Counted from the stretch's first letter, positions 51,774 to 62,823 are shown. The stretch: 64,000 nucleotides of DNA from Achromobacter deleyi (GCF_016127315.1 NZ_CP065997.1:5766001-5830000), one strand, 5' to 3'. A program made the numbers and translations. Notes: a model not told the origin generated them from the letters alone.

Positions 51774-52931
51774 ATGAGCACCGACGCCCCGCCTCGCCTG
51801 CGCACCTGGCGATGGCTCCATACGTGGTCCAGCCTGGCATGCACGCTGTTCCTGCTGATGCTGTGCCTGACCGGGCTGCCGCTGATCTTCCATGACGAGA
51901 TCGACGCCTGGTTCGACACCCCCGCCAGTGTTCCGCCCGCGCGGCAGGCGGCCGCGCCACGGGACGTGGATGCCATGGCCGCGCAGGTGCGCGAGCAATA
52001 CCCGCGCCGTGACATCCGCTTCATCGTCTGGCTGGATGAACCTCACCAGTACCGTTTCGGGCTGAGCCCCGGCGCGCCCGGCCAGAGGCCCTTCGCGCTG
52101 GTCGATGCGCGCGGCCCCGTGATCACCGGCGAGGCCTGGAGCGAAAAAGACTGGCGCCATGGCGGGCCGATGGCCCTGTTGTTGCGGCTGCATACCGACA
52201 TGCTGCTGGGCATGCCGGGCAGCCTGATCCTGGCCGTCATGGGCGCGCTGCTGCTGGTATCGCTGGTTTCCGGTGTGGCGCTGTACGGCGGCTTCATGCG
52301 CAAGACGCCGTTCGGCACCGTGCGCAAGCGGCGTTCGCGGCTGCTGCGCATGCTGGACCTGCACAATCTGCTGGGCATGGTGCTGCTGGTCTGGTTGGCC
52401 GTGGTCGGACTGAGCGGCGCGATCAACACCCTCGATTCCTTCGTCTTTGGCGCCTGGCGCACGCACGCGGCCAGCCGGCAGTTGGCCGCCCCGCCGCCCG
52501 GTCCGCCGGTCGCCCGGCCGCTGCAGGCCGCCGTCGACCTGGCCCGGCGCACGCTGCCGGCTCGCGACGTCAGCTTCCTGGCGCTGCCCGGTTCGCTGTT
52601 CTCGTCCGACGGCGCCTGTACCGTCTTCATGCAGGGCCGCACGCCGCTGACGCGGCACCTGCTGCAACCGGTCGTGGTGCGCATCGCCGACGGCGCGCTG
52701 CTCGACGCGGATCCGCCGCCCTGGTACATGTGGCTGCTGGAAGGTTCGCGGCCGCTGCATTTCGGCAACTACGCCGGCCTGCCGCTCAAGCTGATCTGGG
52801 CCTTGCTGGACCTGGCGACCATCGCCGTGCTGGTCACGGGGCTCTACCTGTATCTGCCCAGGCGGCGCCGGCCAGGCCGGCCGCAGCCCGGCGAGACGCG
52901 CCGCGGCGCGCCCGCCGCACCACGAAGCTAG
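51774..52931 (+). CDS. PepSY-associated transmembrane protein (siderophore-iron reductase-like)
   Basis: 385 residues with four membrane helices: N-terminal WLHTWSSLACTLFLLMLCLTG, a central pair (GALLLVSLVSGVALYGGF and LDLHNLLGMVLLVWLAVVG) and a C-terminal one (ATIAVLVTGLYLYLPRRRR). PepSY-TM proteins are often encoded behind siderophore receptors and are proposed to reduce iron from siderophores. It starts 16 bases after the receptor gene. His residues in the helices (HTW, HTDM, DLHN) may bind heme. Confidence 0.85.
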   Translation: MSTDAPPRLRTWRWLHTWSSLACTLFLLMLCLTGLPLIFHDEIDAWFDTPASVPPARQAAAPRDVDAMAAQVREQYPRRDIRFIVWLDEPHQYRFGLSPGAPGQRPFALVDARGPVITGEAWSEKDWRHGGPMALLLRLHTDMLLGMPGSLILAVMGALLLVSLVSGVALYGGFMRKTPFGTVRKRRSRLLRMLDLHNLLGMVLLVWLAVVGLSGAINTLDSFVFGAWRTHAASRQLAAPPPGPPVARPLQAAVDLARRTLPARDVSFLALPGSLFSSDGACTVFMQGRTPLTRHLLQPVVVRIADGALLDADPPPWYMWLLEGSRPLHFGNYAGLPLKLIWALLDLATIAVLVTGLYLYLPRRRRPGRPQPGETRRGAPAAPRS

Positions 52932-52973
52932 ACGCGGCAGACAACGGCTGGCAGGCCGCGAAGCCGCCCCAAG

Positions 52974-53007
52974 AAAAAACCCCCGCTTCTTTCGAATGCG
53001 GGGGTTT
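52974..53007 (-). terminator. Bidirectional intrinsic terminator between the PepSY and ppsA genes
   Basis: AAACCCCCGC (52977-52986) pairs with GCGGGGGTTT (52998-53007). Flanking A-run (52974-52979) gives a T-run on the minus strand, so it ends ppsA well; GTTT on the plus strand also serves the iron cassette. Confidence 0.8.
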
Positions 53008-53026
53008 GCGTCACAACGCGGGCGAC

Positions 53027-55393
53027 TTACTGCTTCGCCAGGCGCTGCCAGGTGTCGACCACCGTGTCCGGGTTCAGCGACATCGACAGGATGCCTTCAT
53101 CCTTGAGCCACTGCGCGAAATCCGGGTGATCGCTGGGGCCCTGGCCGCAGATGCCGACGTACTTGTTGGCCGCCAGGCAAGCCTTGATCGCGCGGCGCAG
53201 CATGAACTTGACGGCCTCGTCGCGTTCGTCGAAATCGGCCGCCAGCAGTTCCATGCCGGAGTCGCGGTCCAGGCCCAGGGTCAGCTGGGTCATGTCGTTC
53301 GAACCGATCGAGAAGCCGTCGAAGTACTGCAGGAACTCGTCGGCCAGGATGGCGTTGGAGGGCACTTCGCACATCATGATCAGCTTCAGGCCGTTCTCGC
53401 CGCGCGCCAGGCCGTGCTTGGCGAGCAGGTTGACCACCTTTTCCGCCTGGCCCAGGGTGCGCACGAACGGCACCATGATCTCGACGTTGGTCAGGCCCAT
53501 GTCATCGCGCACCTTCTTGAGCGCTTCGCATTCCATGCGGAAGCACTCGGCGAAGTCGTCGGCGATGTAGCGCGAGGCGCCGCGGAAGCCCAGCATCGGG
53601 TTCTCTTCCTCGGGCTCGTAGCGCGAACCGCCGACCAGCTTGCGGTACTCGTTGGACTTGAAGTCCGACATGCGCACGATCACGGGCTTCGGGTAGAAGG
53701 CCGCCGCGATGGTGGCCACGCCTTCGGCCATCTTCTCGACGAAGAAGGCGCGCGGGCTGGCATGGCCGCGGGCGGCCGATTCCACGGCCTTCTTCAGCTC
53801 GCCATCAACGTTCGGGTAGTCCAGCACCGCCTTCGGGTGGATGCCGATGTTGTTGTTGATGATGAATTCCAGGCGTGCCAGGCCGACGCCGCCGTTGGGG
53901 ATCTGGGCGAAGTCGAACGCCAGCTGGGGGTTGCCCACGTTCATCATGATCTTCAGGTCGATGGCGGGCATTTCGCCGCGGCGCACTTCCTCGACCTCGG
54001 TCTCGATCAGGCCGTCATAGATGCGGCCTTCGTCGCCCTCGGCGCACGACACGGTCACGGCCTGGCCTTCCTTGAGCAGGTCGGTGGCGTTGCCGCAACC
54101 CACCACGGCCGGAATGCCGAGCTCGCGCGCGATGATGGCCGCGTGGCAGGTACGGCCGCCACGGTTGGTCACGATCGCCGAAGCGCGCTTCATGACGGGT
54201 TCCCAGTTGGGATCGGTCATGTCGGTGACCAGCACGTCGCCGGGCTGGACCTTGTCCATGTCGGAGATGTCGCCGACCACGCGCACCGGACCCGAACCGA
54301 TCTTCTGGCCAATGGCGCGGCCGGTGATCAGGACCTGGCCGGTGGCCTTCAGGCGGTAGCGCTGCTGCACGTCGTTGACGCCCTGCTGCGACTTCACCGT
54401 TTCCGGGCGCGCCTGCAGGATGTAGATCTTGCCGTCGACGCCGTCGCGGCCCCACTCGATGTCCATCGGACGGCCGTAGTGCTTCTCGATGATGACGGCG
54501 TAGCGCGCCAGTTCGTTGACCTCGTCATCGGTCAGCGAGTAGCGGTTGCGCTCGGACACCGGCACGTCGACCGTGCGCACGGCGCGGCCTTCCGGACGCT
54601 CGGGGTCGAATTCCATCTTGATCAACTTGGAGCCGATGCGGCGGCCGACGATCGGGAAATGACCCTGGGCCAGCGTGGGCTTGAAGACGTAGAACTCGTC
54701 GGGGTTGACGGCGCCCTGCACCACGGTTTCGCCCAGGCCGTACGACGAGGTGATGAACACCACATCCTGGAAGCCCGATTCGGTGTCGATGGTGAACATC
54801 ACGCCGGCGCTGCCCTTGTCCGAACGCACCATGCGCTGGATGCCGGCCGACAGGGCCACATCGGCGTGGGCATAGCCCTTGTGCACGCGGTAGGAGATGG
54901 CGCGGTCGTTGTAGAGCGAGGCGAACACGTGGCGGATCTTGTCCAGCACGTCATCGATGCCGACGACGTTCAGGAAGGTTTCCTGCTGGCCGGCGAACGA
55001 GGCGTCGGGCAGGTCTTCGGCCGTGGCCGACGAGCGCACGGCGAACGAGCCCTTGCCATCAGCGTCGAGCTTGGCGAAGGCGTCGCGGATCTGGGCTTCG
55101 AATTCGGCCGAGAACGGGGCCTCGACGATCCATTGGCGGATCTGCGCGCCGGCGTTGGCCAGCTCGCGCACGTCTTCGGGGTTCAGCGTGGTCAGGCGTT
55201 CGGCGATGCGCTTGTCCAGGCCGGAGGCCTGGAGGAAGTCGCGGAAGGCGTCAGCGGTCGTGGCAAAGCCGCCCGGCACGCGGACACCCGCGCCAGACAG
55301 CTGGCTGATCATTTCGCCTAGTGATGCGTTCTTGCCTCCTACCGAGTCCACGTCCGTCATGCGGAGCTGCTCGAACAAAACAACATACGACAT
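53027..55393 (-). CDS. ppsA: Phosphoenolpyruvate synthase
   Basis: 788 residues. N-terminal ATP-grasp nucleotide-binding part ([14 protein letters not shown] near 20), the phospho-carrier His417 in [14 protein letters not shown] and the C-terminal TIM-barrel PEP/pyruvate domain with [15 protein letters not shown]. Converts pyruvate and ATP to PEP, AMP and phosphate in gluconeogenesis. ATG 55393 is chosen because AGGTGA lies five bases ahead; a GTG at 55402 is in frame. Divergent from ppsR, its regulator. Confidence 0.97.
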   Translation of the reverse strand: MSYVVLFEQLRMTDVDSVGGKNASLGEMISQLSGAGVRVPGGFATTADAFRDFLQASGLDKRIAERLTTLNPEDVRELANAGAQIRQWIVEAPFSAEFEAQIRDAFAKLDADGKGSFAVRSSATAEDLPDASFAGQQETFLNVVGIDDVLDKIRHVFASLYNDRAISYRVHKGYAHADVALSAGIQRMVRSDKGSAGVMFTIDTESGFQDVVFITSSYGLGETVVQGAVNPDEFYVFKPTLAQGHFPIVGRRIGSKLIKMEFDPERPEGRAVRTVDVPVSERNRYSLTDDEVNELARYAVIIEKHYGRPMDIEWGRDGVDGKIYILQARPETVKSQQGVNDVQQRYRLKATGQVLITGRAIGQKIGSGPVRVVGDISDMDKVQPGDVLVTDMTDPNWEPVMKRASAIVTNRGGRTCHAAIIARELGIPAVVGCGNATDLLKEGQAVTVSCAEGDEGRIYDGLIETEVEEVRRGEMPAIDLKIMMNVGNPQLAFDFAQIPNGGVGLARLEFIINNNIGIHPKAVLDYPNVDGELKKAVESAARGHASPRAFFVEKMAEGVATIAAAFYPKPVIVRMSDFKSNEYRKLVGGSRYEPEEENPMLGFRGASRYIADDFAECFRMECEALKKVRDDMGLTNVEIMVPFVRTLGQAEKVVNLLAKHGLARGENGLKLIMMCEVPSNAILADEFLQYFDGFSIGSNDMTQLTLGLDRDSGMELLAADFDERDEAVKFMLRRAIKACLAANKYVGICGQGPSDHPDFAQWLKDEGILSMSLNPDTVVDTWQRLAKQ

Positions 55394-55584
55394 TGAAGTC
55401 ACCTTTTACAATGGAATGAAAGCGAGTTTGGTCAATGCAGATTCGACGCCGGCTACCGCCGGGAATTCGTCGATCCGCCTGCGCTGACCAAACTGGCCTT
55501 GGACCGCCCTTGGGGTGACTTATAGGGGCCTGATTGTACTCGGAGGAGCACATCCGGCCATCCGCCTGGTTGGAATTTTTACAT

Positions 55585-56412
55585 ATGACATCTACCCCGA
55601 TCGTACGCACGGTATACATCGTTTCCGACAGCACCGGCATCACCGCGGAAACCTTCAGCCAGTCGGTGCTTTCCCAGTTCGAGCAAGTCGATTTCAAGCC
55701 CGTGCGGCTGCCGTTTGTCGACACGCTCGAAAAAGCCGCTGAAGTGGCCATGCGCATCGACCGCAGCGCCCTCGAAGCCGGCGTGCCGCCGATTGTCTTC
55801 AGCACCCTGGTCAATCCCGACATCCTGGCCCGTGTTCGCCAGGCGAACGGGATTTTCCTGGACCTGTTCGGCACTTTCGTCAGCCATATCGAGCAGGCGC
55901 TGGGGCTGAAATCCAGCCACTCCATCGGCCGCTCGCACATGCAGGCCAATTCGGAAAAGTACCGCAACCGGATCGACGCCATCAATTTCAGCCTGGCGCA
56001 CGACGACGGCCAGTTCGTCAACCAGCTGGACCAGGCCGACGTCATCCTGGTGGGCGTGTCGCGCTGCGGCAAGACCCCGACCAGCCTGTACCTGGCCATG
56101 CAGTACGCCATCAAGGCCGCCAACTTCCCCCTGACGCCCGATGATTTCGAGCGCGGCACCCTGCCCTCGACCATCGCCCCGCACCGCGCCAAGCTGTTCG
56201 GCCTGTCGATCCAGCCCGAGCGCCTGTCCGAGGTGCGCAACGAACGCCGCCCCAACAGCCGCTACGCGCAGCTGGAGCAGTGCCGCTATGAAGTGGCCGA
56301 GGCCGAGCGCATGATGCGCCGCGAGGGCATTTCGTGGCTGTCCACCACCACCAAGTCGATCGAGGAGATCTCGACTACGGTGCTGCAGGAAGTCGGCCTG
56401 GATCGCGGCTGA
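55585..56412 (+). CDS. ppsR: PEP synthase regulatory protein (bifunctional kinase/pyrophosphorylase)
   Basis: 275 residues, DUF299/PSRP family. VYIVSDSTGITAETFSQSVLSQF at the start and P-loop-like GVSRCGKTPTSLYLA near 155. It inactivates PpsA by ADP-dependent phosphorylation of a Thr near the catalytic His and reactivates it by phosphorolysis. The His-adjacent Thr is present in PpsA (GRTCH). Divergent from ppsA with 191 bases between starts. ATG 55585 is chosen; the ribosome site is weak. Confidence 0.95.
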   Translation: MTSTPIVRTVYIVSDSTGITAETFSQSVLSQFEQVDFKPVRLPFVDTLEKAAEVAMRIDRSALEAGVPPIVFSTLVNPDILARVRQANGIFLDLFGTFVSHIEQALGLKSSHSIGRSHMQANSEKYRNRIDAINFSLAHDDGQFVNQLDQADVILVGVSRCGKTPTSLYLAMQYAIKAANFPLTPDDFERGTLPSTIAPHRAKLFGLSIQPERLSEVRNERRPNSRYAQLEQCRYEVAEAERMMRREGISWLSTTTKSIEEISTTVLQEVGLDRG

Positions 56413-56419
56413 GCAGCTG

Positions 56420-56448
56420 CCGGCCCGGGCGGGCTTCGCCGGGGCCGG
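56420..56448. terminator. GC-rich hairpin behind ppsR
   Basis: CCGGCCC (56420-56426) pairs with GGGCCGG (56442-56448), with an inner GGC/GCC pair, eight bases beyond the ppsR stop and between convergent genes. No T-run. Confidence 0.4.
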
Positions 56449-56507
56449 TGGAACGCGCCAGGATCAACGCGTCGCACAGCCGGCGCCTGCCGGCTGCGCA
56501 AAGTCCG

Positions 56508-56945
56508 TCACTGCCGCACGGCCCCGGGCAGGACGACCGGGCGCGACAGCTCGATGTAACTGCTGTCGACGGGCAGGTAGAACCCCACCAGCTTGCCGGA
56601 CGAGGCCACCAGATAGGCGTCAGTCCGGTGGGGCAAGGCGATCGAGAACGGGCCGCCCAGCGGCCGGAACACGTCGCCCTGCACGATGGCGCCGGCCCGC
56701 CGCCATTGCGAGCCGGAAGGCAGCGTCACGGCGGCGTCATTGGGCAGCTTGGCCACCACCTCGCGCGACAGCTGCAGCCGGCCGGCCGATTCGGTCATGT
56801 CGACCGGCACCAGGCTGACCCGTTGCGGCTTGCCCGAGGCGCATCCGCCCAGCGCCAGCGCGCACAGGCAGGCGGCAAGCAACAACTGGCAGCGCGCACG
56901 CGTGGCGTGGCGTGGCTGGGAATGAGCGACCGGCAATGGCGCCAT
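56508..56945 (-). CDS. Small lipoprotein of unknown function
   Basis: 145 residues. Signal sequence with lipobox ALALGGC (Cys34), then a beta-rich body (QRVSLVPVDMTESAGRLQL, GFYLPVDSSYIELSRPVVL). Not recognised as a named family. ATG 56945 has AAGGTG five bases ahead; a longer in-frame start adds seven residues without improving the signal. Convergent with ppsR. Confidence 0.7.
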   Translation of the reverse strand: MAPLPVAHSQPRHATRARCQLLLAACLCALALGGCASGKPQRVSLVPVDMTESAGRLQLSREVVAKLPNDAAVTLPSGSQWRRAGAIVQGDVFRPLGGPFSIALPHRTDAYLVASSGKLVGFYLPVDSSYIELSRPVVLPGAVRQ

Positions 56946-57134
56946 GGAACACCTTGGGAGCGGCAAAGCGTCGAGTATATGCCGGCCCGGCGCGCGCGAC
57001 GCGTTGCCCGTCGCGCGCCGCGGCCACCACTCGAAGCACAGGATTGCATCGGCCGCATCGAGGCCATGGACGAGCCACTGCGGCCGGACATGGCCGGTCG
57101 TCTCTCAGACGGAATCAGGCGGACATCGGCAATC

Positions 57135-57150
57135 GATCCCGACAGGGATC
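57135..57150. terminator. Small hairpin behind the TrmH-family gene
   Basis: GATCCC-GACA-GGGATC (57135-57150), 18 bases beyond the TrmH-type gene stop on the minus strand, at the end of the envelope cluster. Stem 6 bp, no clear T-run. Confidence 0.4.
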
Positions 57151-57167
57151 CAGACACGCACCGAGGA

Positions 57168-57956
57168 TCAGCGCGCCGCGCCCGCCAGCGCCTGGCGGCG
57201 CTGCTCGAACAGGCAGATGGCGGCGGCGGCGCCCACATTGAGCGACTCCACCGCGGCCATGTCATGGGGAATGCGCAGCTTGAGCCGCGCCGCCGCCAGC
57301 AACTCGGCGGCCACGCCCTGGCCCTCATGGCCGAAGACCCAGGCGCAGCGCTCGGGCAGGCGCCCGGCATACAGGTCCTGGGCGCCTTCCAGCGCGGTCG
57401 CCACCAGCGGCACGCCCAGGGTCGGCAACAGCGCCGGCAGGTCCACGTGCTCGTGGATCGCCAGCGCGAAATGCGCGCCCTGGCCGCTGCGCAGCACCTT
57501 GGGCGACCACGCGGCGGCGGTGCCGGTGGCCAGGAACACGCGCTTGACGCCGGCCGCCGCGCAGGTGCGCAGCAAGGTGCCGACATTGCCCGGATCCTGG
57601 ATGCGGTCGAACAGCACGCAATTCTCGTCCACCGCCTCGGGCAGGGACGGCAGCGGCGGCGTCACCACGAAGGCCACGCCCTGCCCGCTTTCGACGCTGG
57701 CCAGCGCCTGCATCAGGCGGGCGTCCAGCGCCAGGCAGCGGGCATCCGGCACGGCCGCCGCCAGCGCCGCGATATCGGGCTGCGACAGTCGCTCGACATC
57801 GAAGATGGCCTGGTCCGGCGCGCCATGATGCTGCAGCCACGCCTGGCACAGGTGCACGCCGTCCAGCAGCACGGGCGCGCCGCGCTTGCCGGCGGTGCCC
57901 GCCAGCTTGACGAGCGCCTTGACCGCGGGATTGTCGCGGGAACTGATGTGTTTCAT
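57168..57956 (-). CDS. TrmH/SpoU-family RNA 2'-O-methyltransferase
   Basis: 262 residues. N-terminal substrate-binding part and a C-terminal SPOUT knot with the three family motifs: [28 protein letters not shown] and [15 protein letters not shown]. Methylates rRNA or tRNA ribose with SAM; which RNA is not clear. ATG 57956 overlaps the rnhB stop by four bases, so it is coupled to rnhB and the end of the lpx cluster. Confidence 0.92.
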   Translation of the reverse strand: MKHISSRDNPAVKALVKLAGTAGKRGAPVLLDGVHLCQAWLQHHGAPDQAIFDVERLSQPDIAALAAAVPDARCLALDARLMQALASVESGQGVAFVVTPPLPSLPEAVDENCVLFDRIQDPGNVGTLLRTCAAAGVKRVFLATGTAAAWSPKVLRSGQGAHFALAIHEHVDLPALLPTLGVPLVATALEGAQDLYAGRLPERCAWVFGHEGQGVAAELLAAARLKLRIPHDMAAVESLNVGAAAAICLFEQRRQALAGAAR

Positions 57957-58561
57957 GAAACCAGGCCGAAGGCCTTGATGGGCGCGAAACTGCGGCGATG
58001 CTCGGCGCAGGGGCCGTGTTCGCGCAGCATCTGCAGGTGCAGCGCGGTGCCGTAGCCCTTGTGCTGGTCGAAGGCGTATTGCGGATAGAGCGTATGCAAA
58101 CGCAGCAGATCGGCGTCGCGCGCGGTCTTGGCCAGGATCGACGCGGCGGAGATGGCCGGCACCAGGGCGTCGCCCTTGATCACCGTCTGCACCGTGCAAC
58201 CCAGCTTGGGCGCCTGGTTGCCGTCCACCAGCGCCAACTGGGGCGCCAGCGACAGGCCCTCGACGGCGCGGCGCATCGCCAGCAAGGTGGCGCGCAGGAT
58301 GTTCAGGCTGTCGATCTCGGCGACGCTGGCGCTGGCCACGCACCAGGCCAGCGCATGCGCCTGGATCTCGAGCGCCAGCGCCTCGCGCGTGGCGGCCTTC
58401 AGCACCTTGGAATCGGCCAGGCCATCGATGGTCCGGGCCGGATTCAGGATCACGGCGGCCGCGTACACGGCGCCCGCCAGCGGACCCCGGCCGGCTTCGT
58501 CGACGCCGGCCGTCACCAATGCCGGCTGCGCCGGCGCGGCAAACAGGTCAGGCTGCTCCAC
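57953..58561 (-). CDS. rnhB: Ribonuclease HII
   Basis: 202 residues. [10 protein letters not shown] at 21-30 (catalytic Asp21/Glu22), [12 protein letters not shown] near 110 and [13 protein letters not shown] near 140 match RNase HII. It removes ribonucleotides and RNA primers from DNA. It overlaps lpxB by 14 bases and the TrmH-type gene by four, continuing the coupled cluster. Confidence 0.96.
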   Translation of the reverse strand: MEQPDLFAAPAQPALVTAGVDEAGRGPLAGAVYAAAVILNPARTIDGLADSKVLKAATREALALEIQAHALAWCVASASVAEIDSLNILRATLLAMRRAVEGLSLAPQLALVDGNQAPKLGCTVQTVIKGDALVPAISAASILAKTARDADLLRLHTLYPQYAFDQHKGYGTALHLQMLREHGPCAEHRRSFAPIKAFGLVS

Positions 58562-59744
58562 CGGCCACCTCCAGGATCGCCTGGGCGGCGAGCGCCGGCG
58601 TATCGCGCAGCAGCTCCTGGTGCAGGGCCGTGAAGCGCGCCTCGATGCGCGCCGCCAGGGCTTCGTCGGTCAACGCCGTCCAGGTGGCCTCGGCCAGCTT
58701 CTCCGGCGTGGCGTCGTCCTGCAGCAGCTCGGGCACCGCGAAGTCGCGCAGCAGCACGTTGGGCAACCCCACCCACGGCAGATAGGGCCGTTCCTGCCCG
58801 GACTTCCAGGCCATGATGCGACGCATCAGCGGCGACAGCACGTAGGAAATCACCATGGGCCGCTTGTACAGCGCGGTTTCCAGGGTGGCGGTGCCACTGG
58901 CCACCAGCACCGCGGTGCTGGCTTCCATCACCGACCACGCCACCGGGGCCTGGCGATCGCCATCGGCGCCATGCAGGTCCTGCGCGGTGACGCAGCGCAG
59001 CCCCGGCACCGGGTACTTGGCCAGGATCGCCTGGAATTCGGCGCGGCGCTGGTCGTTGACCATGGGCACCACGCACTGCAGCGCCGGATCGCGCTTCTGC
59101 AGCATTTGCGCGGCTTGCAGGAAGCGCGGCGCCAGCAGGCGGATTTCGGACGAACGGCTACCCGGCAGGATCGCCAGCACGCGCGCGTCCTGGTCGATGC
59201 CGAGTCGCGCGCGCGCGGCGGCGCGGTCTGGCTGCATCGGCACGGCGCCGGCCAGCGGGTGGCCGACATAGGTCACCGGAATGCCTTCCTTGCGGTAGAT
59301 CTCTTCCTCGAACGGGAACAGCACCAGCATGTGCGACACCGATTCGCGGATCTTGTGGATGCGGTCGTAGCGCCAGGCCCAGATCGAGGGGCCGACGAAA
59401 TGGACGGTCGGCATGCCGGCCTGGCGCAACTGGTGCTCCAGGCGCAGGTTGAAGTCGGGCGCATCGATGCCGACGAACACCGACGGCGGCTCGGCCAGCC
59501 AGCGGCGCGAGACGTCGCGATAGGTGCGCAACAGGCTGGGCAGGCGCTTGAGCGCATCGACATAGCCGAACACCGTCAGCGCATGCATCGGGTGCCAGGT
59601 GTCGAAATCGCGCGCCTCCATCTGCGGGCCGCCAATGCCTTCGCACAGCACGCCCGGGGCGCGCTGCTGCAGACCGGCAATGATGCGGCCGGCCAGCAGA
59701 TCGCCCGAAGGCTCGCCGGCCACCATGCCGATCCGCATGTTCAT
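58548..59744 (-). CDS. lpxB: Lipid-A-disaccharide synthase
   Basis: 398 residues. N-terminal GT19-type motif [19 protein letters not shown] and [14 protein letters not shown] near 190, with [12 protein letters not shown] near 285. Condenses UDP-2,3-diacylglucosamine and lipid X to lipid A disaccharide at the inner membrane. ATG 59744 overlaps the lpxA stop by four bases; a longer upstream start would sit deep inside lpxA. Confidence 0.96.
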   Translation of the reverse strand: MNMRIGMVAGEPSGDLLAGRIIAGLQQRAPGVLCEGIGGPQMEARDFDTWHPMHALTVFGYVDALKRLPSLLRTYRDVSRRWLAEPPSVFVGIDAPDFNLRLEHQLRQAGMPTVHFVGPSIWAWRYDRIHKIRESVSHMLVLFPFEEEIYRKEGIPVTYVGHPLAGAVPMQPDRAAARARLGIDQDARVLAILPGSRSSEIRLLAPRFLQAAQMLQKRDPALQCVVPMVNDQRRAEFQAILAKYPVPGLRCVTAQDLHGADGDRQAPVAWSVMEASTAVLVASGTATLETALYKRPMVISYVLSPLMRRIMAWKSGQERPYLPWVGLPNVLLRDFAVPELLQDDATPEKLAEATWTALTDEALAARIEARFTALHQELLRDTPALAAQAILEVAGGAA

Positions 59745-60535
59745 GGACGGATGATGCCGCGGGACGAGACGTCGAGGAAATCCAGCAGCGTCTGCAGGTG
59801 CTCGGCGACTTCGGGCTCGGCCTGCTGGCGGGCGCGCAGTTCGGCGCGCGCGTCGTCCAGCGACAGGCCGCGGCGGTAGATGATCTTGTAGGCGTCGCGC
59901 AGCGCCGACACCTGGGCCGGCGTGAAACCGCGGCGCTTCAGGCCCTCGACGTTGACGCCGACCGGACGGCACGGGTTGCCCGCGGCCAGCACGAACGGCG
60001 GCGTGTCCTGCATCAACGAGCTATTGCCGCCCGTCATGCTGTGGGCGCCGATGCGCGAGAACTGGTGCACGCCGGTCAGGCCGCCGACGATGGCCCAGTC
60101 GCCGACGTGGACGTGGCCGCCCAGCTGCACCGAGTTGGCCAGGATGGTGTGGCTGCCGACATGGCAATCATGCGCCACGTGCACGTAGGCCATGATCCAG
60201 TTGTCGTCGCCCAGCGTGGTGGCGCCGCCATCCTGCACCGTGCCGGTGTTCAGCGTGACGAACTCGCGCACCGTGTTGCGGTCGCCGACCACCAGGCGGG
60301 TCGGCTCGCCGTTGTACTTCTTGTCCTGCGGCATGCCGCCGATCGAGCAGTACCGGTAGAACCGGTTGTCGCGCCCGATGGTGGTCACGCCATCGACCAT
60401 GCAATACGGGCCGAGCTCGGTGCCGGCGCCGATCGTCACATCGGGTCCCACGACGCAGAACGCGCCGATGACCGCGCTGGGGTCGATTTTCGCCGCCGGA
60501 TCGACGACGGCGGTAGGATGGATGTTTCCTGCCAT
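59741..60535 (-). CDS. lpxA: UDP-N-acetylglucosamine acyltransferase
   Basis: 264 residues of left-handed beta-helix hexapeptides ([41 protein letters not shown]). Catalytic His122 in [11 protein letters not shown]. First step of lipid A synthesis, transferring a hydroxyacyl chain from ACP. Begins on the base after the fabZ stop; overlaps lpxB by four bases. Standard lpxD-fabZ-lpxA-lpxB order. Confidence 0.97.
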   Translation of the reverse strand: MAGNIHPTAVVDPAAKIDPSAVIGAFCVVGPDVTIGAGTELGPYCMVDGVTTIGRDNRFYRYCSIGGMPQDKKYNGEPTRLVVGDRNTVREFVTLNTGTVQDGGATTLGDDNWIMAYVHVAHDCHVGSHTILANSVQLGGHVHVGDWAIVGGLTGVHQFSRIGAHSMTGGNSSLMQDTPPFVLAAGNPCRPVGVNVEGLKRRGFTPAQVSALRDAYKIIYRRGLSLDDARAELRARQQAEPEVAEHLQTLLDFLDVSSRGIIRP

Positions 60536-60991
60536 TTACTCTTCCAGGCTACGGATCGCGCACATGAGCTTGGCCGACGCCACTTCCTGTCCGTCGACGG
60601 TGGCGCGCGCTTGGTATTTACAGATGCTGCGGCTCAGGCGCTCGGCTTCGACCTCGATGCGCAACTGGTCGCCCGGCACCACCGGACGGCGGAAACGCGC
60701 GCCATCGATGCCGACCAGGTAGTAGGCCGTCTTGGCGCCTTCGCACTTCAGGCCGCCGTTCTCGTCGGTGAACGAGAACAACGCCGAAGCCTGGGCCATC
60801 GCTTCCACGATGAGCACGCCCGGCATCACCGGATGGTGGGGAAAGTGGCCGTTGAAAAACGGTTCATTGATCGAGACGTTCTTGATGGCGACGATGGATT
60901 TGCCGGGCACCATTTCGACGACACGATCAATCAGCAGCATCGGGTAACGATGCGGCAGCCTCTCCATGATCCCCTTGATGTCGAGTTCCAT
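60536..60991 (-). CDS. fabZ: 3-hydroxyacyl-ACP dehydratase FabZ
   Basis: 151 residues, hotdog fold. Catalytic His49 and Glu63 in [25 protein letters not shown] motif. Dehydrates hydroxyacyl-ACP in fatty acid synthesis, competing with LpxA for the same substrate, which explains the location. ATG 60991 gives the usual length (a longer start runs into the gap before lpxD). Confidence 0.97.
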   Translation of the reverse strand: MELDIKGIMERLPHRYPMLLIDRVVEMVPGKSIVAIKNVSINEPFFNGHFPHHPVMPGVLIVEAMAQASALFSFTDENGGLKCEGAKTAYYLVGIDGARFRRPVVPGDQLRIEVEAERLSRSICKYQARATVDGQEVASAKLMCAIRSLEE

Positions 60992-61062
60992 TTTTCTGTG
61001 AATTCCTGCGTAATGAATTAAATCTGTCGGCGCCGCAAGCGCCAGGGCGGCATGGCGGCGCC

Positions 61063-62160
61063 CTAGTCTTTTTCCAGCGTCCGCAAGCGGCGGCGCAATT
61101 GCGCCAACTGTTGTATCACGGCGGCGTTGCGCTGCCATTCGCCATGTTCCGCATACGGGTACACCCCGGTATAGCGGCCAGGCTTGGAAATGTTGGACGT
61201 CACCGCGGTGCCGCCCGAAATGTGTACATCGTCAGCCAGCGTCAGGTGCCCCGACAGCATGGCCGCGCCGCCGATGGTGCAGCGCTCGCCGATGCTGGTG
61301 GACCCCGCCACGCCGACGCACGCCGCGATCGCGGTGTAGGCGCCGATACGGCAGTTGTGGGCCACCATGATCTGGTTGTCGAGCTTGACGCCGTTGCCCA
61401 CGACGGTGTCTTCGAGCGCGCCGCGGTCGATGGTCGTATTGGCCCCGATTTCGACGTCGTCGCCCACCGACACCCCGCCCAGCTGGGGAATCTTGCCCCA
61501 GGCGCCCTTGCCCAGCGACGGATCCGGCGCGAAACCGAAGCCGTCGGCGCCAAGCACCGCGCCGCTGTGGATGATGGCGCGCGCGCCGATCTTCACGCCT
61601 TCGTACAGCGTGACGTGCGCATGCAGGCGGCTATCGGGGCCGATCGAGGATCCGACGCCGATGACACAGCTGGCGCCCAGCACGCTGCCACGGCCGATGC
61701 TCGCACCCGATTCGATCACGCAATTCGGACCGATACGCACGTCTTCCTCGATGTGCGCGTCAGGCGCGACCACGGCCGAGGGATGCGTGGACGCAGGCTG
61801 GGCCGGACGCCGGGCGGCATCGAACCACTGCGCCACGCGGGCGTACAGCAGATAGGGATGCTTGCAGACGACCAGTGTGAAGCGCGGCCGGTCGGCGCCG
61901 GCGGCTTCCAGCGCCTCGGCCACGTCGGCCGAGACGATCACCGCCCCCGCCTGGGTGGCGGCGAGCTGGCTCTGGTACTTGGGATTGGCCAGGAAACTGA
62001 TTTCCTGGCCGCTGGCCGAAGCCAGGGTACCGATGCCACAGACCCGCAAGGGGTCTGCGCCAGCGGGCGCGCTGATGCGCCAGTCCATGCCCTGGGTATT
62101 GGCGGCGCTCAACAGCGCTTCGAGCGTCGGCGCGCGGGCAAGATCCAGTAGAACCGGCAT
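61063..62160 (-). CDS. lpxD: UDP-3-O-(3-hydroxyacyl)glucosamine N-acyltransferase
   Basis: 365 residues. N-terminal uridine-binding domain (about 1-100) followed by beta-helix repeats ([20 protein letters not shown]) and catalytic His in [13 protein letters not shown] near 245. Third step of lipid A synthesis. Separated from fabZ by 71 bases and from skp by 14. Confidence 0.96.
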   Translation of the reverse strand: MPVLLDLARAPTLEALLSAANTQGMDWRISAPAGADPLRVCGIGTLASASGQEISFLANPKYQSQLAATQAGAVIVSADVAEALEAAGADRPRFTLVVCKHPYLLYARVAQWFDAARRPAQPASTHPSAVVAPDAHIEEDVRIGPNCVIESGASIGRGSVLGASCVIGVGSSIGPDSRLHAHVTLYEGVKIGARAIIHSGAVLGADGFGFAPDPSLGKGAWGKIPQLGGVSVGDDVEIGANTTIDRGALEDTVVGNGVKLDNQIMVAHNCRIGAYTAIAACVGVAGSTSIGERCTIGGAAMLSGHLTLADDVHISGGTAVTSNISKPGRYTGVYPYAEHGEWQRNAAVIQQLAQLRRRLRTLEKD

Positions 62161-62174
62161 ACGGCGACTGCAGC

Positions 62175-62735
62175 TTACTTGCCCAGGCTCTGGATCACCT
62201 TGTCGGTGATGTCGATGCGCGGGTTGACCGTGACGGCGTCCTGGATGATCAGGTCGTAGTTTTCCTGTTCAGCGATGCGCTTGATGGCCTCGTTGGCCTT
62301 CGTCACGATGCTGGAAAACTCTTCGTTGCGGCGGCGGTTGAAGTCTTCCTGGAATTCGCGGCGCTTGCGCTGCAGGTCGGTATCCAGGTTCGACAGCTCG
62401 CGCTGGCGCTTGACGCGGTCGGACTCGGACAGCACGGGCGCGTCCTTGTCGAATTTCTCGGCTTGCGAACGCAGGCTGGTGTTCAGACGCTGCAGTTCGT
62501 CGTCACGCTTCTTGAATTCGGCTTCGATCTTGCTTTGCGCCGTCTTGGCCGGGCCGGACTCACGCAAGATCCGCTCGGTATTGACGAAGCCGATCTTGGT
62601 GTTTTGAGCCTGAGCGGGCACCGCCGCGACGGAACCGAGAATGAGCGCACCCACCAGGGCAATGGAGCCGCCCAACTTGCCACGACGATTAACGCGCGGC
62701 GAATTCGATGATTTAAGTGCGAAGTCAGACATCAT
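62175..62735 (-). CDS. skp: Periplasmic chaperone Skp/OmpH
   Basis: 186 residues. Signal peptide (IALVGALILGSVAAVPAQAQ) then an OmpH domain: IGFVNTERILRESGPAKTAQ, a long helical arm rich in Lys/Glu/Arg (RKRREFQEDFNRRRNEEF) and YDLIIQDAVTVNPRIDIT. Holds unfolded outer-membrane proteins on their way to BamA. Lies between bamA and lpxD as in most proteobacteria. Confidence 0.94.
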   Translation of the reverse strand: MMSDFALKSSNSPRVNRRGKLGGSIALVGALILGSVAAVPAQAQNTKIGFVNTERILRESGPAKTAQSKIEAEFKKRDDELQRLNTSLRSQAEKFDKDAPVLSESDRVKRQRELSNLDTDLQRKRREFQEDFNRRRNEEFSSIVTKANEAIKRIAEQENYDLIIQDAVTVNPRIDITDKVIQSLGK

Positions 62736-62791
62736 GAAAATCTCACCTTCCAGTAAGGCAAAGCCAAAGTATGTATTGTGCCACTAAACGG

Positions 62792-62823
62792 CAAGGGAGC
62801 CGGACCAGGGGGTCCCTCCCTTG
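62792..62823. terminator. Hairpin between bamA and skp
   Basis: CAAGGGAG (62792-62799) pairs with CTCCCTTG (62816-62823), inner GGACC/GGTCC. Just behind bamA; a T-run follows only on the plus strand, so on the minus strand it may act as an attenuator or RNA-stabilising element rather than a full stop. Confidence 0.4.

Noticed and set aside
52730..55321. An 863-codon plus-strand open frame opposite ppsA
   Set aside because: Antisense shadow of ppsA; Val/Asp/His-rich composition without motifs.
55534..55584. Longer ppsR start (TTG at 55534)
   Set aside because: A TTG start with a ribosome-site-like GGAGGAG lying after it is unlikely; the conserved N-terminus begins at ATG 55585.
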